The notes beneath the pieces are model-generated. The model did not search any database and was not told the origin of the DNA. It saw nothing but the letters and a program-made list of their open reading frames with translations. From Flaccisagitta enflata (Eukaryota; Chaetognatha; Sagittoidea; Aphragmophora), in assembly GCA_965153355.1 (NCBI GenBank), contig OZ231126.1, forward strand, positions 100,006,001-100,070,000: a stretch of DNA of 64,000 nucleotides, written 5' to 3'. The translations under genes and the position numbers were made by a program. This document shows, piece by piece, positions 1 to 11,368 of the stretch (position 1 is the first letter of the stretch; every line of letters begins with the position of its first letter).

Positions 1-770
1 GCCAGCAAACATACCAACCACCTGCGGCATGAAAACATTGTCACCGTAGACCAAAATGACGATACCGGACAAGAGGCCAGCAAGCACCTCACACCTATGA
101 CACCCAAAACACCATCACATTAGACCAAAATGACCCCGATGCAGACCAGAGGCCAACCAAACACCTTACACCTATGGCCCCCAAAGCCACCATCACCGTA
201 TAGACCAAAATGACCCCGATGCAGACCAGAGGCCAGCCAAGCACCTGGCCACCTATGACACCCAAAACACCATCACCGTGGGCCAAAATGACCAGATACA
301 GACAGAGCCAGCAAACACCCACCAACCTGACACCCAAAAACACCCATCACAAATAGACCAAAATGACCCAGATGCAGACCCAGGAAGCTGTCAAGCACCA
401 CAACCACCTGCAAGCACCCAAAAACACCCATCACAGAAGTGGACCAAAATGACCCCGATGCAGACCAGAGGCCAACCAAACACCACCGGCATACCTACTG
501 ACACCAAAACACCACATCACACCGTGGACCAAAATGACCCTCGATACCAGACAGAAAGCCAGCCAAACACCCACCAACCACCCCTGCATGACACAAAAAA
601 CTACCATCACCGTGGACCAAAATGACCCCGATGCAGACCAGAGGCCAACCAAACACCACCAACCACCTGCACACCCAAAACACCATCACCGTGGACCAAA
701 AATGACCCCGATGCAAGACCAGAAATGTGCCAACCAAACACCCACCAACCACCTATGACACCTAAACCTT
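1..770. repeat. ~76-bp minisatellite array
   Basis: About ten imperfect copies of a 75-80-bp unit sharing the blocks GACCAAAATGACCCCGATGC and AACACCATCACCGT. The array runs off the left edge of the window. Both strands stay open for long stretches because the unit is poor in stop codons, which produces spurious overlapping ORFs. I see no start, splice site or recognisable protein domain, so this is a minisatellite rather than a gene. Confidence 0.85.
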
Positions 771-1077
771 GGTGTCACTTTAGGCATGCCTGATTGCCGG
801 TCAACGTCCCTCCCACCTCCAAGTTTTGATTTTTGATAAGCTTGCTGTCTTGATCAAAATTCAATATAGTTCTGATCCATCCAACCTCGCAAAAAATATC
901 ACTGTTCATACAATTATTTGCAGTCTTGGGTTGTCTCAGTCGACTATAAGATGGGCACATTCGGTATCTTGAGAGATTTTCAGAATACTCTCATTAAGCT
1001 CTGTTTTTTAAGAATCTTCTTTCTTATTGATAGCATTATGCAAATAGTTTTATTCATTTTGTTTTGCTTTCCATGTT

Positions 1078-1087
1078 TTTCTCTGTC

Positions 1088-1166
<79 letters not shown>

Positions 1167-1223
1167 TATATATATAAATATGCATGTAATGTACAGTATA
1201 TATATATATTTTTTTATATATAT

Positions 1224-1278
<55 letters not shown>

Positions 1279-1470
1279 CATTTGTTCATTCGTTCATTCG
1301 TTCATTCGTTCATGTGAATGTTCGTTCATGCGTTTGTTCTTACATGCGTTTGTTTGACAGTTCTATTGTTTGTTTGTTCGTTCTTTTCTTTGTTCATTCG
1401 TTTTTTCGTTTGTTTGTTTTTTCATTTGTTTGTTTATTTGTTCATTCGTTTATTCAAAAATTCATTCACT
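1078..1470. repeat. Compound microsatellite (CT)n-(AT)n-(CT)n-(TTCR)n
   Basis: A (CT)n tract passes into (TA)n, AT-rich sequence, a second (CT)n tract, and then tetranucleotide repeats based on TTCG, TTCA and TTTG. No gene is present. Confidence 0.9.
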
Positions 1471-1582
1471 CATACGTTCAAAGCGTTCCTTTTGATATTC
1501 GTAGTAAGAGAAGCATAAATCGGTCAGAACTTGGCCGCGTCTCCTGTTGTCACTCACATTCCGCAATTTGTCAGACTTGATC

Positions 1583-1725
1583 AACAAGGCCAAGTAGGCC
1601 AAAAAGGTGCGACGTGTGGATAGTTCAACGAATGTGTTATCGAAAAACCGACAGACCGACCAACTAACCAACCGACGGACCAATGGACACAGCCAGTTAT
1701 AGTAGTGCTTGGTCGCACCTAAAAA
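1583..1725 (+). mobile_element. Hairpin-ended short element, subfamily D
   Basis: It begins AACAAGGCC-AAGTA-GGCC, a GGCC/GGCC hairpin, and ends in CGCACCT followed by five A. Just after the head is AAGGTGCG, complementary to the CGCACCT tail, which is the same head/tail logic as subfamilies A and B. The middle is a short GACC/GACG-type core. Its closest relative in the window is at 61885-62018. Confidence 0.7.
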
Positions 1726-1923
1726 GGGTATTTGCGAAGTTTCAAGACCATTTCATTCTCCTTTTTCACCTCTCTAACAAAGTATTTTATTTTACTAAAC
1801 ACATACAGGGTTGCACAAACAGAGCAGAGCAAACAGAGCAAATAAACAAACAAACCAAACAGAGCAAACAACAAACAAATAACAAAAACAGAGCAAACAC
1901 GCAAACTCCCTGCTGGGGAGGAT

Positions 1924-2150
1924 TTTTAACCTCGTGCTCGCGACTCCTACACCACGCTTTGTTATGAGTCGTCCCGCCAGTCAAATCCCGTCGTCAATCC
2001 CATGGGCAAATCTGTCACACTTTACTTTTGTGTTTTTTTTGCGGTCAATAACCCTCAATGCTCCTGCCCAAATGATCAAGGACCTCAAATACGGCCCCCT
2101 ACCCACCATGCTGACTGGGAAGTGACCGTGTGTGTCTGGCCTTGGTAGTG
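1924..2150 (-). mobile_element. Hairpin-ended element, degenerate subfamily B copy
   Basis: An eroded GTGCTCGCGACTC tail lies on the left, and the block CTCAAATACGGCCCC plus a decayed head (GTGTGTCTGGCCTTG) lie on the right. Together these mirror the better preserved subfamily B copy at 17723-17901. Confidence 0.5.
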
Positions 2151-2365
2151 CGGACCCACCCAACTCTGAGGCTTTGTCTGTCTGTCTTGATGTTGGTCAG
2201 AAGTAGTCTGTCTTTCTTTCTGCTTTCTTTCTTTCTTTCTCTCTTTCTTTCTCTTTTCATTCTTTCTTTCTACTTTATTTCCTTTGTTTTGCTTTCCTGT
2301 CTGCTCATTCCAGTCTTTCTTCTGGAAAGGGGCTGGGTCTAGTGAGACAGAGGTGTGAGAAATTT

Positions 2366-3003
2366 TTAGTCACGTGCACGCGACTCAACACGTCGTCCAT
2401 CCCTCCGTCGTGAAATCTGATCAGTTGGTTGTTGATGATTGGTTTGGTCATCATTGATCCGTCACATATATGTTTTTTTTTTATCAATTTTATTCCTGTA
2501 AAAATCAGTTTAAAGTCTTTTAAGAGTATACTGGAGTCATTCTAAGTCATTCTAAGTCAAATCTGTAATCTCATACGCAGCCTTGTGGTATTCGCCCTGT
2601 TTAGTGCACCTGGCTCAGCTGGGTCGCCAGTTGTTGATGTGCCCCTGTCCAGTCAAATAACGGCCCCCACCCACCAAGGGTACCCCTGCCCTCACTTGAT
2701 GATTTCTGATTGGTACAGCATGAACAGGCGTTGTTTACTCTGTCTTTATTCACACCATTTCTGATCGCGGTGCGCGGCGCTCTACACCTGCTGCGTGTTA
2801 ATAGGTGGTGAGTCGATGGGTGGAGGTCCAAAATCCGTCTGATATTTTTATTACTGAATGCGCCAGCTCTATAAGAAGCTTTGTCGGTTGAGTGATCAGT
2901 TGGTGATCCCATCACTTTCCCGAAGGTTGAAAAGAAGTGGAAAATGCGCATTTCATGACCACCCGTCCGTAACTGGTGGCCATGTATCTGACCTTGTTTA
3001 ATT
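2366..3003 (-). mobile_element. Eroded hairpin-element fragments
   Basis: The tail motif TAGTCACGTGCACGCGACTC at about 2366 is followed by decamer-like TAAGTCATTC repeats near 2535. A second degenerate copy at about 2860-3003 has the subfamily A block AATGCGCATTT and the head GGCCATGTATCTGACCTTG. Boundaries are approximate. Confidence 0.45.
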
Positions 3004-3112
3004 CTGGCGGTTTTGCACATTGCTCCTGCCCAACTTGTCCATGACTGGACACGTGTATCCATATTCTTCTCTTATCCTCCATTATCATTTCCCTCTTTTA
3101 TTTTTTTCCTCT

Positions 3113-3128
3113 CTTTTCCTTCTTTCCT

Positions 3129-3163
<35 letters not shown>

Positions 3164-3505
3164 CTCTCTCTCTCTCTTTCTTTCTTTTTCTTTCTTTCTT
3201 TTTCTTTCTCTCTTTCCCCTTAGGTCATTGACCGCAAACATGACTTAACAAACGTGTTGGTCCAGAAGACAGGGAGAGAGGGGATGAGAGAGAGACACAT
3301 AGTAAGATATACAGTCGGTAGGATGGTCAGTTAACGACTCTTGCCTCCCAATGTTCATTACAATGCAGTCGTTCACATTCATTTATTCATTCGTTATCTC
3401 ATTTATTGATTCATTTGCTCATTATTCATTTATTCATTCATTCATTTACTTATTTATTCATTCATTCATTCATTTATTCATTCATTCATTCATTCATTAT
3501 TTTTT
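3113..3505. repeat. (TTTC)n and (ATTC)n microsatellites
   Basis: TTTC repeats with CT interruptions occupy about 3113-3220, and ATTC repeats occupy about 3378-3505. Open frames across them are low-complexity Phe/Leu/Ser runs and not genes. Confidence 0.9.
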
Positions 3506-5122
3506 TTTTCGTTCATTTATTCCAAGCACTCATTCTCATATTCGTACTAAGCGAGGCCCACTAATTGCCCCCAACCTAGCCTCATTTCCCTCATATTGTT
3601 TGCTTTTGGCATCAGTCATGTCAGTTGTAGTCGTCGATGCAGTCTTTTTGGGCTCAACCTCATCGCCATTGTCAAAGTAATCTTTTTTGACTTTTTCGAA
3701 TCATTTTGATTGCGATTTGAGAAAGGAGAAAAAAAGTGAATAAAAAGTGGAAAAAAAGTATCTCAGTACGAATTCGGTATTGGATGTTCGTTTCAGAAGC
3801 AACAGAGCACTTTCTGGTAGTGATGCAGTGAATTCAGTGGGGGTTTCACTCACTCACGGCCACGTCTCTATTAACTTGGGGCGGCATACCTACCACACCT
3901 GAAGCAGAAGCGGATTGCCGCGAGCATCCCCCACCCCTACGGCTGTAGTGCTAAGTAAGCTGTGGCGTGGGTTCATTTTCCCCATTAGGAGCTCGGCGTT
4001 CTATAGCGTTCATGAAAACTGAAAAGAAGTATTATGGTAATTAACTCTCCCCAAGAAAACAGTAACAATTGCCTGCTTTTTCGAATCCATGACTTGCTGT
4101 GCGGCAGGATGTATTACCGTTGCAAATGTCTGGGTGTTATTGAAATACAATGTGCATAATTGCCAATTTTGCTGACCGCAAAGCTTTAGTGAGCATCTAA
4201 TTCACCTTATTTGTACACAGTTGCGGACCGCAGCTCTATAAGGGCTTTTCCCGTCAAGTCCATCGGTTGGTACATTCGAATGGAGATCCATGAACAAAAG
4301 AGTCCAAAAAAGTGCTTAGCGTGCATTCTTACCACCATCACCAACTGGTATTGGCCGTGTATCTGGCCTTGGTTATTTTAGAAGTATTGGATTGAGCTTT
4401 TTGTTTGATAAAAAAAATTATGTTTTTTTCACTTTTTGAAACATATGACGGAAAATTTTTGAAGGAAATTGAAGTGTTTCAATTTACTTTTTTCATTATT
4501 ATCAGGACAATAATGAAGCTGGAATGCTTTTTGTGGACAAATGGTCTCTAAAGACACTTGGTGCATACATTTTTATCGTATTATGACTTAAAATGTAATT
4601 TGAACCATGCGATTTACATGAAAACAAGCAAGAAAATGATGTTTTTAGTGAATTTTTGCTTACACTTTTTTTTCATTTTCTGAAATTGAAATTATAAAGA
4701 AGCTAAACACAGTGAAATTTTGCATTTTTGAAAAACATAGTTCTCTCATAGAGAATAAATTTGGGGCTGAAAACTATGTTTTGTTTTTTTTCATTTTCAT
4801 TCTATGCAAATTTGAAATTTAAGACAGCCTGTCCAGCAGACGAAAAATAAAATCAGTACAAATTTTCAAAAATATTTTTTTGGTAACATTGGCTAAACTT
4901 GGTCCTCTTGCCAAATCAATGCAAATTTTTCTTCTGAATATCATATCTGAGCTATCTTACTCACTTTTATTCACTTTTTTTTGCATTTTCTCTTAAACAT
5001 TTTTTCTATTTTGACCTCCTTTGAAACACAAATGTTGCCTTCGGAGGGAAGCCATCATAAAATACCCACCAGCTCTCAAAAAATACAATAAATGCATTTT
5101 ATTGGTACAACTAAATTTGCAG
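3506..5122. other. AT-rich non-coding stretch
   Basis: Mostly unique AT-rich sequence with no exon I can support. A degenerate minus copy of the hairpin-ended element lies at about 4219-4376 (a TTGCGGACCGCA tail and a GGCCGTGTATCTGGCCTTGG head). The stretch may be 5-prime flank or intron of the MYND gene that follows. A possible 90-nt exon at 5123-5212, between TTTGCAG and GTAATA, would be 5-prime UTR. Confidence 0.5.
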
Positions 5123-5290
5123 AAACGCATGCTCTACTCAATTATGAAGGACTGCATTGAAATACCAAGGAACACGACTTATTTACCAAGGGTTTCTTTT
5201 CCTATGAGAAAGGTAATAAAAACATTCAAAGTGTCATTCATTTTTCTTTAGATAACATCTTTTCAGTTTATCTGCTAAATATTACCCTTC

Positions 5291-5869
5291 ATGCAATGTT
5301 CATCATGTGAATGTCAAAATAAAGAAACTGGTGAAAACCGTTTTCAAGCATGCCGTGCATGTGTAGGAAGTAAGGAGCTGACCTTTCCTTTCCACTATTG
5401 CAGCAAAGCATGCTCAGGTGAGGACAATTTCTAAAAATACTATGTAACTTCCTATTATATCACATTGTAAGTGTCTTTCAAAACCTATTAAAAAGTAACA
5501 GTCATCTTTTCAGAGTATGACTGGTATAAGCATCATCGAGAATTTCATGTGGAATTCAAAAAGGCTCATCCTAAAAAGACTCAAAATTTTAAAAATAGCA
5601 CCAATAGATTTAAATGGAGTAGAAACAATGAATTTTTAGGTAGCTTGAATAATGTCCAACCAGTTTTGCGTCGTGAACTAGATGATTGTGCACTAGAAGT
5701 TGCCACTATCAAACCTTTTGTACAAGAAAGCAAGGATCAAAATAACGGTGAAACTAGTACTAGATATTCAAATATTGCCAGTGTTGTGAATGATGAAGAT
5801 GAAATTTATGTCTCTGATGAAGAATTCAGTCTTGAAGAAGCTTTACAACGGTTGACTGAAGTTGAATAA
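5291..5869 (+). CDS. Small MYND-type zinc-finger protein (two coding exons)
   Basis: I join exon 5291-5417 to exon 5514-5869. The donor is TCAG|GTGAGG and the acceptor TTTTCAG|AG; together they give 160 codons plus TAA. The start is the ATG at 5291, because the frame is closed by a TAA a few codons upstream. Residues 3-54 form a MYND finger: C3-x2-C6, C21-x2-C24, C37-SKA-C41, then D-W at 45-46 and His at 49/50 and 54, close to the family pattern in which C-x3-C is followed by a Trp and H-x3-C/H. MYND fingers bind two zinc ions and usually mediate protein-protein contacts, often in chromatin or ubiquitin-linked proteins. The rest is Lys/Asn-rich, then acidic (about residues 130-155), with no second domain recognised. 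The specific role is unknown. The stop overlaps a first AATAAA. Confidence 0.75.
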
Positions 5870-6106
5870 AAATTCTTAATTTTGACTCCTAAGTTTTCCT
5901 GGAATTCACCATCATTGTAATTTTTGTATATCAATTTATCATTGTGAATTGTTGTTTCATTGTTCTAAAACTGTCTAAGAAACAAGTCCAAGATCAAAGT
6001 GTGTATTAATCACGTACTGATTAGCCATTGTCTTCTCTTGTGTAAGAAAAAAAGGAACCCTAAGCATAAAATCCGACTGCTATATCTGTACTAATGTCAC
6101 TAAAAA

Positions 6107-6123
6107 AATAAAACATGAATAAA
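6107..6123 (+). terminator. Polyadenylation signals of the MYND gene
   Basis: Two AATAAA hexamers at 6107 and 6118 lie about 240 bases after the MYND stop codon. An earlier AATAAA overlaps the stop itself. Which one is used cannot be told from sequence. Confidence 0.45.
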
Positions 6124-6569
6124 AGTGTAAGCAACAATAAATTCTGCATTTCATTCTGAATTATGTTCACACAAAGTTCTTTAAGCTAGTTTTATATAAT
6201 GATTCCTAGTTACATAGAATTATTCTATGTTTAATGCAGATGTCTTAAGAATATTCATTTTGCAGCACCAAAAAAAAAAAGAAAAAAAAAACAAAAACAA
6301 TTGTTGCAGTGTTTCCTTTTTTTATAAATATGGACGTTCATACAATAGATATGTTTTTTTCCTTAAAAACATGCAATTCTTCATTTACACTTTTTGAGAA
6401 GCTGAAAAATGAAGGGTTTTGTATTTGCAAACTTACAGCAACCTGCTGCAGCAAAAAGAAGTTGCTGCAATGTCTATTTTTGGTTTATTTTTGCTAGAAA
6501 TATCATAAAATCACCTCATTTTGTCTTCCTACAGAGAAAAAAATGATTGTTTTACAAAAAATCCTTAAT

Positions 6570-6910
6570 CGCAAAATTTCATCAAAGTTGCTGCAATATG
6601 CTGCCATTTGCGGCAACATTTTTCATTTTTGAGCCTGTTACCCCCTCTGGATGGAAAGAGCAAGTCACATTGCGGCAGTATCCTAAATTTCTTACAGTTT
6701 GGTTTACGGGTTTAGAAACACGATTGTAGGGTTTTCTTGACTCTTTTACAATGGGAAAATGAGTTATTTCTTTATAACCCAAAGAGCGCTGCTTCAGTTT
6801 TTTGCATTTTTTGAGTCAGCATCTGTAGTGAGACAACCTACTTATGCCAAGAAATATCATCATCGCCACTCTTCTGTAAATAGGTTAAACTTGATGATGA
6901 ATGCAGCTTT
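6570..6910 (-). repeat. Dispersed repeat; paralogue of the PLE target site
   Basis: Read on minus, this stretch matches the left flank (9950-10117) and right flank (12538-12720, more loosely at the far end) of the PLE insertion. Shared blocks include an AGAAGAGTGGCGATGAT motif, AAATAACTCATTTTCCC and CCTACAATCGT. It is continuous here and interrupted there, so it acts as a paralogous empty site. The family itself is unidentified. Confidence 0.6.
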
Positions 6911-7182
6911 CTACAATGCTTACGATTCTAGGTTTTTTTGCTTAGAAAGCTTACGATTCCAGGTCTTTGTCCATATGGACTCGGAATCATATGCCTTCAT
7001 ATGCCTCTGTCAGATTGCCTTGTTTTTATGTGCGTCCTCCCACATTTATACAGGGATGTGTCTGTTGGTCTGTTGGTTTATCGGTTGGTTGGTTGGTCTG
7101 TCAATCATGCAAACATTTGTCATACTACTAAGTCCAAGCTCTTTCATCACGCAAGCAGCGCTAATCAATTCTTACTTATTTG

Positions 7183-7346
7183 TTTTTCGTCGCGAACACG
7201 CAACTCTACACCGTCATGTCGGTCGGTAGGTTGGTCGGTAGGTAGATCGGTCCGTCCGTCCGTCACATCTTTGAATTCCGAGCGGTTTTGCGTTACTGCT
7301 CCCGCCCAACCGTCCGCGACTGGATTGCCGTGTATCCGGCCTTGTT
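7183..7346 (-). mobile_element. Hairpin-ended element, subfamily A, full length
   Basis: Read on minus it starts AACAAGGCCGGATACACGGC, continues with the head-proximal decamer AGTCGCGGAC, has a GACG/GACC-rich core, and ends in a tail palindrome with GTTCGCGAC. A T-run follows on plus, as in other copies. It is about 164 bp long and non-coding. Confidence 0.8.
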
Positions 7347-7444
7347 TTATTCATTCATTATATCATTCATTCATTCACTCATTCATTCGTTTGATTCGTT
7401 CATTCATTCGCTTATTCATTCGTTCATTCATTCATTTATTCGTT

Positions 7445-7925
7445 TTCAGACGCTCTGTCGCTCGGTTCATCAGTTGGTCCATTGGTAACACTTTGTTCTA
7501 TTTTGTCATTTTACATTTTTCGAAGTCATTTAAGTCAATTTGAGTCATATTAACTATTAAGTCATTTTTGATCATTTTTAAACATTTTCAGGCCTGATAT
7601 CTAAAGCGAGCCCGCGAACCCGGTGTTCTCTCTTTAGCCCTCAGGCTCTCATATTTTGCGAGCTTCGAGCCCGACAGGCTCTCTATCATTGGAATAGTTT
7701 TGAAGCTCTCAAGCTGAACAAGTAAAATGTTTCAAAGATCTTCACGTTTTTAGTCTTTTTTTAAGCATTTTACAATTAGTGATTATCATAACATTGCATC
7801 ATCAAATCATGGCCTGGTTTTTCTGTCGGGCTCAGTCAAAATGTGGGGAGCGAGCCCGACTGGCTCTGTCAAAAAAATTGCTATAATCAGGCCTGATTAT
7901 TTTCAGTCATTTATTTTTTCATTTT
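7445..7925 (-). mobile_element. Decamer-core element fragment interrupted by a hAT MITE
   Basis: AAGTCATTT-type decamers at about 7505-7588 are the reverse complement of the AATGACTTAA core at 10360-10590. The run is interrupted at 7589-7895 and resumes with CAGTCATTT at about 7904. The outer ends are unclear. Confidence 0.5.
7589..7895. mobile_element. Non-autonomous hAT-like MITE (307 bp)
   Basis: The terminal inverted repeat is CAGGCCTGAT at both ends, followed inside by GC-rich AGCGAGCCCG blocks. The flanking 8-mers AACATTTT and ATTATTTT agree at 6 of 8 bases, consistent with an old 8-bp target duplication, the hAT hallmark. There is no coding capacity. It is related to the element at 47477-48227. 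Confidence 0.7.
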
Positions 7926-7927
7926 TG

Positions 7928-8615
7928 GGCAGCGGTCCCAAAGGGGTTGATGATCTATGCTTTCACATACATGGGAATTTTCGTCTTCTTCATTAACAGA
8001 TGTGATAACCTTTTTGCATTTGTCCACAGTTTTTGCAAGCCTATGATTTTAAAATCGGTCAGCTCTTTTGCTTGCCATTTCCAAACGGTTTGAGCTACAG
8101 AATCCAGATTGCGCTCATCTTTTAGATCTTTTTTAGTAGATTGAATTTTTTTTGGAACAAGTATCTAGCTTTTCCAGATGCTGATATAACTAAAGTTAAA
8201 CTTACATGAAGTTTTTTCTTTTTTTTCGCAATTTTTTATCAATTATGAAAATGACTATTTCCTTTCTTCTGCTTGCCATTTCTAGACGCTTTAAGATACA
8301 GTTACCAGATTGGACTCATTTTGTAGATCTTTGGGAGTAGATTAATATGTTGTTTTTTTTTTAAGTCTCTAGCTTGTTTAGAAGACAAGATATATAAGGT
8401 AAAAGGTGTCGCGTTTCTTTCGGCGAAGATAGTACCTTGAGGCCAGGATCTGGGCCTCCAGTCTTGGATCTGGGCCTCTTGGCTGGAATTTGGGTCTTGA
8501 GGCTGGGATTTGAGGGGGGGAGGTACGGAGGAGGAGACGGAGGAGGAGGAGAAGGAGAAAATCCCCCATATGTATGAAAGCATAGATCATCGACCCCTTT
8601 GGGGCTGCTGCCCTG
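7928..8615. mobile_element. GGGCAGCGG terminal-repeat element with minisatellite core
   Basis: Inverted ends of about 50 bp read GGGCAGCGG, then CCCAAAGGGGT, then GATGATCTATGCTTTCA; the right end is the inverse at 8565-8615. The core carries an imperfect ~20-bp minisatellite of the type GAGGCTGGGATTTG at about 8440-8515. The same ends recur at 45066, 45808 and 50214 with different cores. No clear target duplication is seen. Confidence 0.65.
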
Positions 8616-9049
8616 CTCCCCCTTCAACTTCAAGAACAACCTACTCAGCAGAGCAAGGATACCAATGACCATCTTAATGCTTTTGCGACAATTGAGTCAT
8701 TTTTGTCCGCGACACAGCAATGTGTGGCAAGGGACTTCAGGGACATCACGTGACGTCCCTGCTGTCAGGCACAAAAATGTGTTGCGTGAAAATTTTGAAC
8801 ATCTGGCTGGAGTAAGAGACAGACAGACAGACAGACAGACAGACGAACGAGATAGACAAACATATGAACAAAGACAAACGAACAACCAAATGAACAAGAC
8901 AGAAAATAATTCATTCAATCAAATACTATTGGATAAATGATAATCGAGTTTGCAAAACAAAATGAGGCAAGGGCTTGATTGATATCTATGTGTTGATAAT
9001 TAGCACATTATTTATCATTTATGCTATGCTGCACCCCGTAATCTTGCGT

Positions 9050-9590
9050 GAATTAAACCCCGAAGGTTGCTAAATTACATTATGCAGAAACAATGACAAA
9101 TAATAGCATCAACCCTGAGTAACTTGAGTAAACCCCCGAGCAATCTAAGCTCAAAGGGTTTACTCAATTTCTCAAGGGTTTCTTAGGGACTGCTCAAGAG
9201 GAGTTTTGCTAAGGTTAGCTAAAGGGGTTGCTTAGGGTTGCATTATAAACAATGACAAATAATAGCATCAACCTGAGCCACCTGAGGCGCTGGCAACCAG
9301 GCCAAAACCTATGCAATTCAAGCAACCTCGGGGTTTAATCTCACTGTTTTACGTTACAGATCACCTGGTGCATCAACCCCGAGTAACCCTGAGTAAACCT
9401 TGAGCAACCCAGCTCGGGGTTTAATCGGGGTTTGCTTGGGGTTGCTCGGGGTTGCATTGCTAGAAACAATGACAAATAATGGCATCAACTTTGAGCAATC
9501 TTGAGCAACCCTGAGCAAAACCCAAGCGATTCCAGTATCCTTGGGGTTCAATCTCACTGTTTTACAATACAGATTACCTGGTGTGCTATT
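9050..9590. repeat. Tandem repeat with internal palindromes
   Basis: Three units start at AACAATGACAAATAAT (about 9090, 9249 and 9468). Each holds AACCCTGAGTAA-type repeats followed by their inverse GGGGTTGCTC, so each unit can fold back on itself. CTCACTGTTTTAC occurs near 9342 and 9550. It is non-coding. Confidence 0.7.
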
Positions 9591-10039
9591 TTCTAGATAT
9601 TTTTTTTGTGCACAATACACTAAGTAGTATAGGTCAATTAAAACATGTCTATTTGATAAAAAAAAAATAACCATCTGGATGAGAATCACTCTTTTATTTG
9701 TTACTTTTGTCAAGTAATAGTGTTAGCTCCAAAAAGCATAGGAATCTGCTGTAAATCAGATTAAACTAGCTTTGTCGTATGAATTTGCTGTCGTGCTTCT
9801 GGAGATAAGCTGCCGCAGAGCACATTTTATCATTCAGCCTTGGACTATGGGGGCTGTCCAGGACCCGCTCTCATGGCAAGTGACACACTGAAGGGGACCT
9901 AGAATCGTGGCTTCTAAGCAGGAAAACCATAGAATAAGTAAGCATTGCCAAACTGCATTTATCATCATATTTAACCTATTTACAGAAGAGTGGCGATGAT
10001 AATTTTTGCGCTAATAAGTGAGTATTCTCGCTCCAGATA

Positions 10040-10117
10040 CTGACCCAAAAAATGAAAAAAATAAAAGCAGCGCTTTTAAGGTTATGAAGAAATAACTCAA
10101 TTCCCCTTTGTTTTTGA
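10040..10117 (+). repeat. Left copy of ~80-bp direct repeat flanking the PLE unit
   Basis: It runs from TGACCCAAAAAATG to CCCCTTTGTTTTTGAG and matches 12538-12617 in the same orientation with about six mismatches. The uninterrupted paralogue at 6570-6910 shows that this segment is single there, so it behaves as a long target-site duplication. Confidence 0.65.
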
Positions 10118-10314
10118 GTATGGGAACACATACATATATTTCATAGTAGAAAGTCTGAATTTTCGAGCATTTTGGCATACTCATAATTCATAGACAAATA
10201 AGACAGAGAGAGAGACAAGAATTTATAGGGAGAGAAATGACCAGAAATCTAAAGAGAGGGAAAAAGAAAAGAGACAATAGCAAAAGAGAGAGACACTAAT
10301 CCAGAATCAAGAAG

Positions 10315-10704
10315 AACAAGGCCAACACCTATAAGTCGCGTGCGAGACTTTTAGACTAAGAATGACTTAGACTGACTCAGAATGACTTAGAATGACTTTC
10401 AATGATTTAGATTGACCTAAAATGACCTAAAAAGACTTAAAATGACTATAAAACCTAATAACCAAAAATGACTTAAAATGACTTAAAATAACTTAAAATG
10501 ACTTAGAATGACCCAAAATGACTCAAAATGACTCAAAATGACTTAGAATAACTATTAATGACTTAAGATGACGTAAAATGACCTAAGAGTTGACGTTATA
10601 TTACAAAAAATGAAAGTGTGACGGACCGACGGACAGACCGACGGAGGACCGACAGGCAGACCAGACCCGACAAAGGAGTGTGGAAGTCGCGTGCATCGAC
10701 TAAA
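10315..10704 (+). mobile_element. Hairpin-ended element with decamer core; empty site known
   Basis: The head AACAAGGCC is followed by the head-proximal decamer AGTCGCGTGC, about 230 bp of AATGACTTAA-type decamers, a GACGGACC stretch, and the tail AGTCGCGTGCATCGACT then A4. The inverted arm at about 12306-12330 has the same flanks without it: AGAAG-AAAAA-GAGAG. Five A in the empty site compare with two plus four in the filled site, so any duplication is at most one base. Confidence 0.85.
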
Positions 10705-11296
10705 AGAGAGAGATAAACTCTCTATTTACTCCCCAAATACACCGAAGTAGAGAGAAATCAATATCCCAGATGATTGAGAGAATAGGATCCCAGGCATTTG
10801 AACGGACGCATAGTTGAGGGTCATTAAGCCCGCTGCCAGTCGATGTCTGATATTGTCGTATTTTGAGGCTTTCTGCGACGAGTAGGTTCCTTTGAAGGGC
10901 CGCTTTGTTTTTGTCGTTGTAGGTGGCGAGAATCTCAGGATTGTCCCAGTCAATATCACAATTGGGACAATGACGAGCGTGTTTGGCGATCCCCGATATA
11001 TGTTCATCCGATTTAGAAGAGGTCACATCATTTTTGTGCTGGGCCATTCGAGCACGGAAAGAAACGCGTGTTTGTCCGATGTATTTGGCCTCGGGGTGAT
11101 TTTTACAGAATTGGCAGTAAATGCCCTTCAAGTCCATTGGGTTGGGGCGAGATTTATTCGGCGCGCAAAGAATGTTTCCCAGTTTTTGGCCTGGTTTCGT
11201 GTGGTAGTCCACATCAGCTGCATGAAAAGCTTTTCTAAGTTGACGATGGAGACAGGCGACGTAGGGAACAGTAGCGTAGGTGAGACGTTTCTTTCG

Positions 11297-11353
<57 letters not shown>

Positions 11354-11368
11354 GTTGTTGTTTGACAT
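10700..11368 (-). pseudogene. PLE C-terminal fragment: RT thumb/linker and GIY-YIG endonuclease
   Basis: This 222-codon frame opens with a poly-Gln run from (CAA)n and then reads into a PLE C-terminus. A thumb/linker segment (about residues 30-90) is followed by a GIY-YIG nuclease core with GIYCQFCKN and YIGQTRVSFRARMAQH. A cysteine/histidine pair (HARHCPNC) and a C-terminal tail follow. In Penelope-like elements this nuclease nicks the target for primed reverse transcription. The upstream RT domain is missing and replaced by microsatellite DNA, so this is a truncated copy; the poly-Gln start is a chance product of the repeat. The frame ends inside the left arm next to the insertion at 10315-10704. 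Confidence 0.75.

Noticed and set aside
5021-5251. 76-codon ORF just upstream of the MYND gene
   Set aside because: It is not in frame with the MYND finger. At most a 90-nt 5-prime UTR exon (5123-5212) could be drawn from it.
8740-8759. 20-bp near-palindrome centred on CACGTG
   Set aside because: Single occurrence with no gene nearby; could be chance or an E-box, and cannot be supported.
10892-11365. 157-codon plus-strand ORF opposite the PLE nuclease
   Set aside because: It is the antisense of the GIY-YIG coding region. It recurs on minus opposite the other arm simply because the arms are inverted copies.
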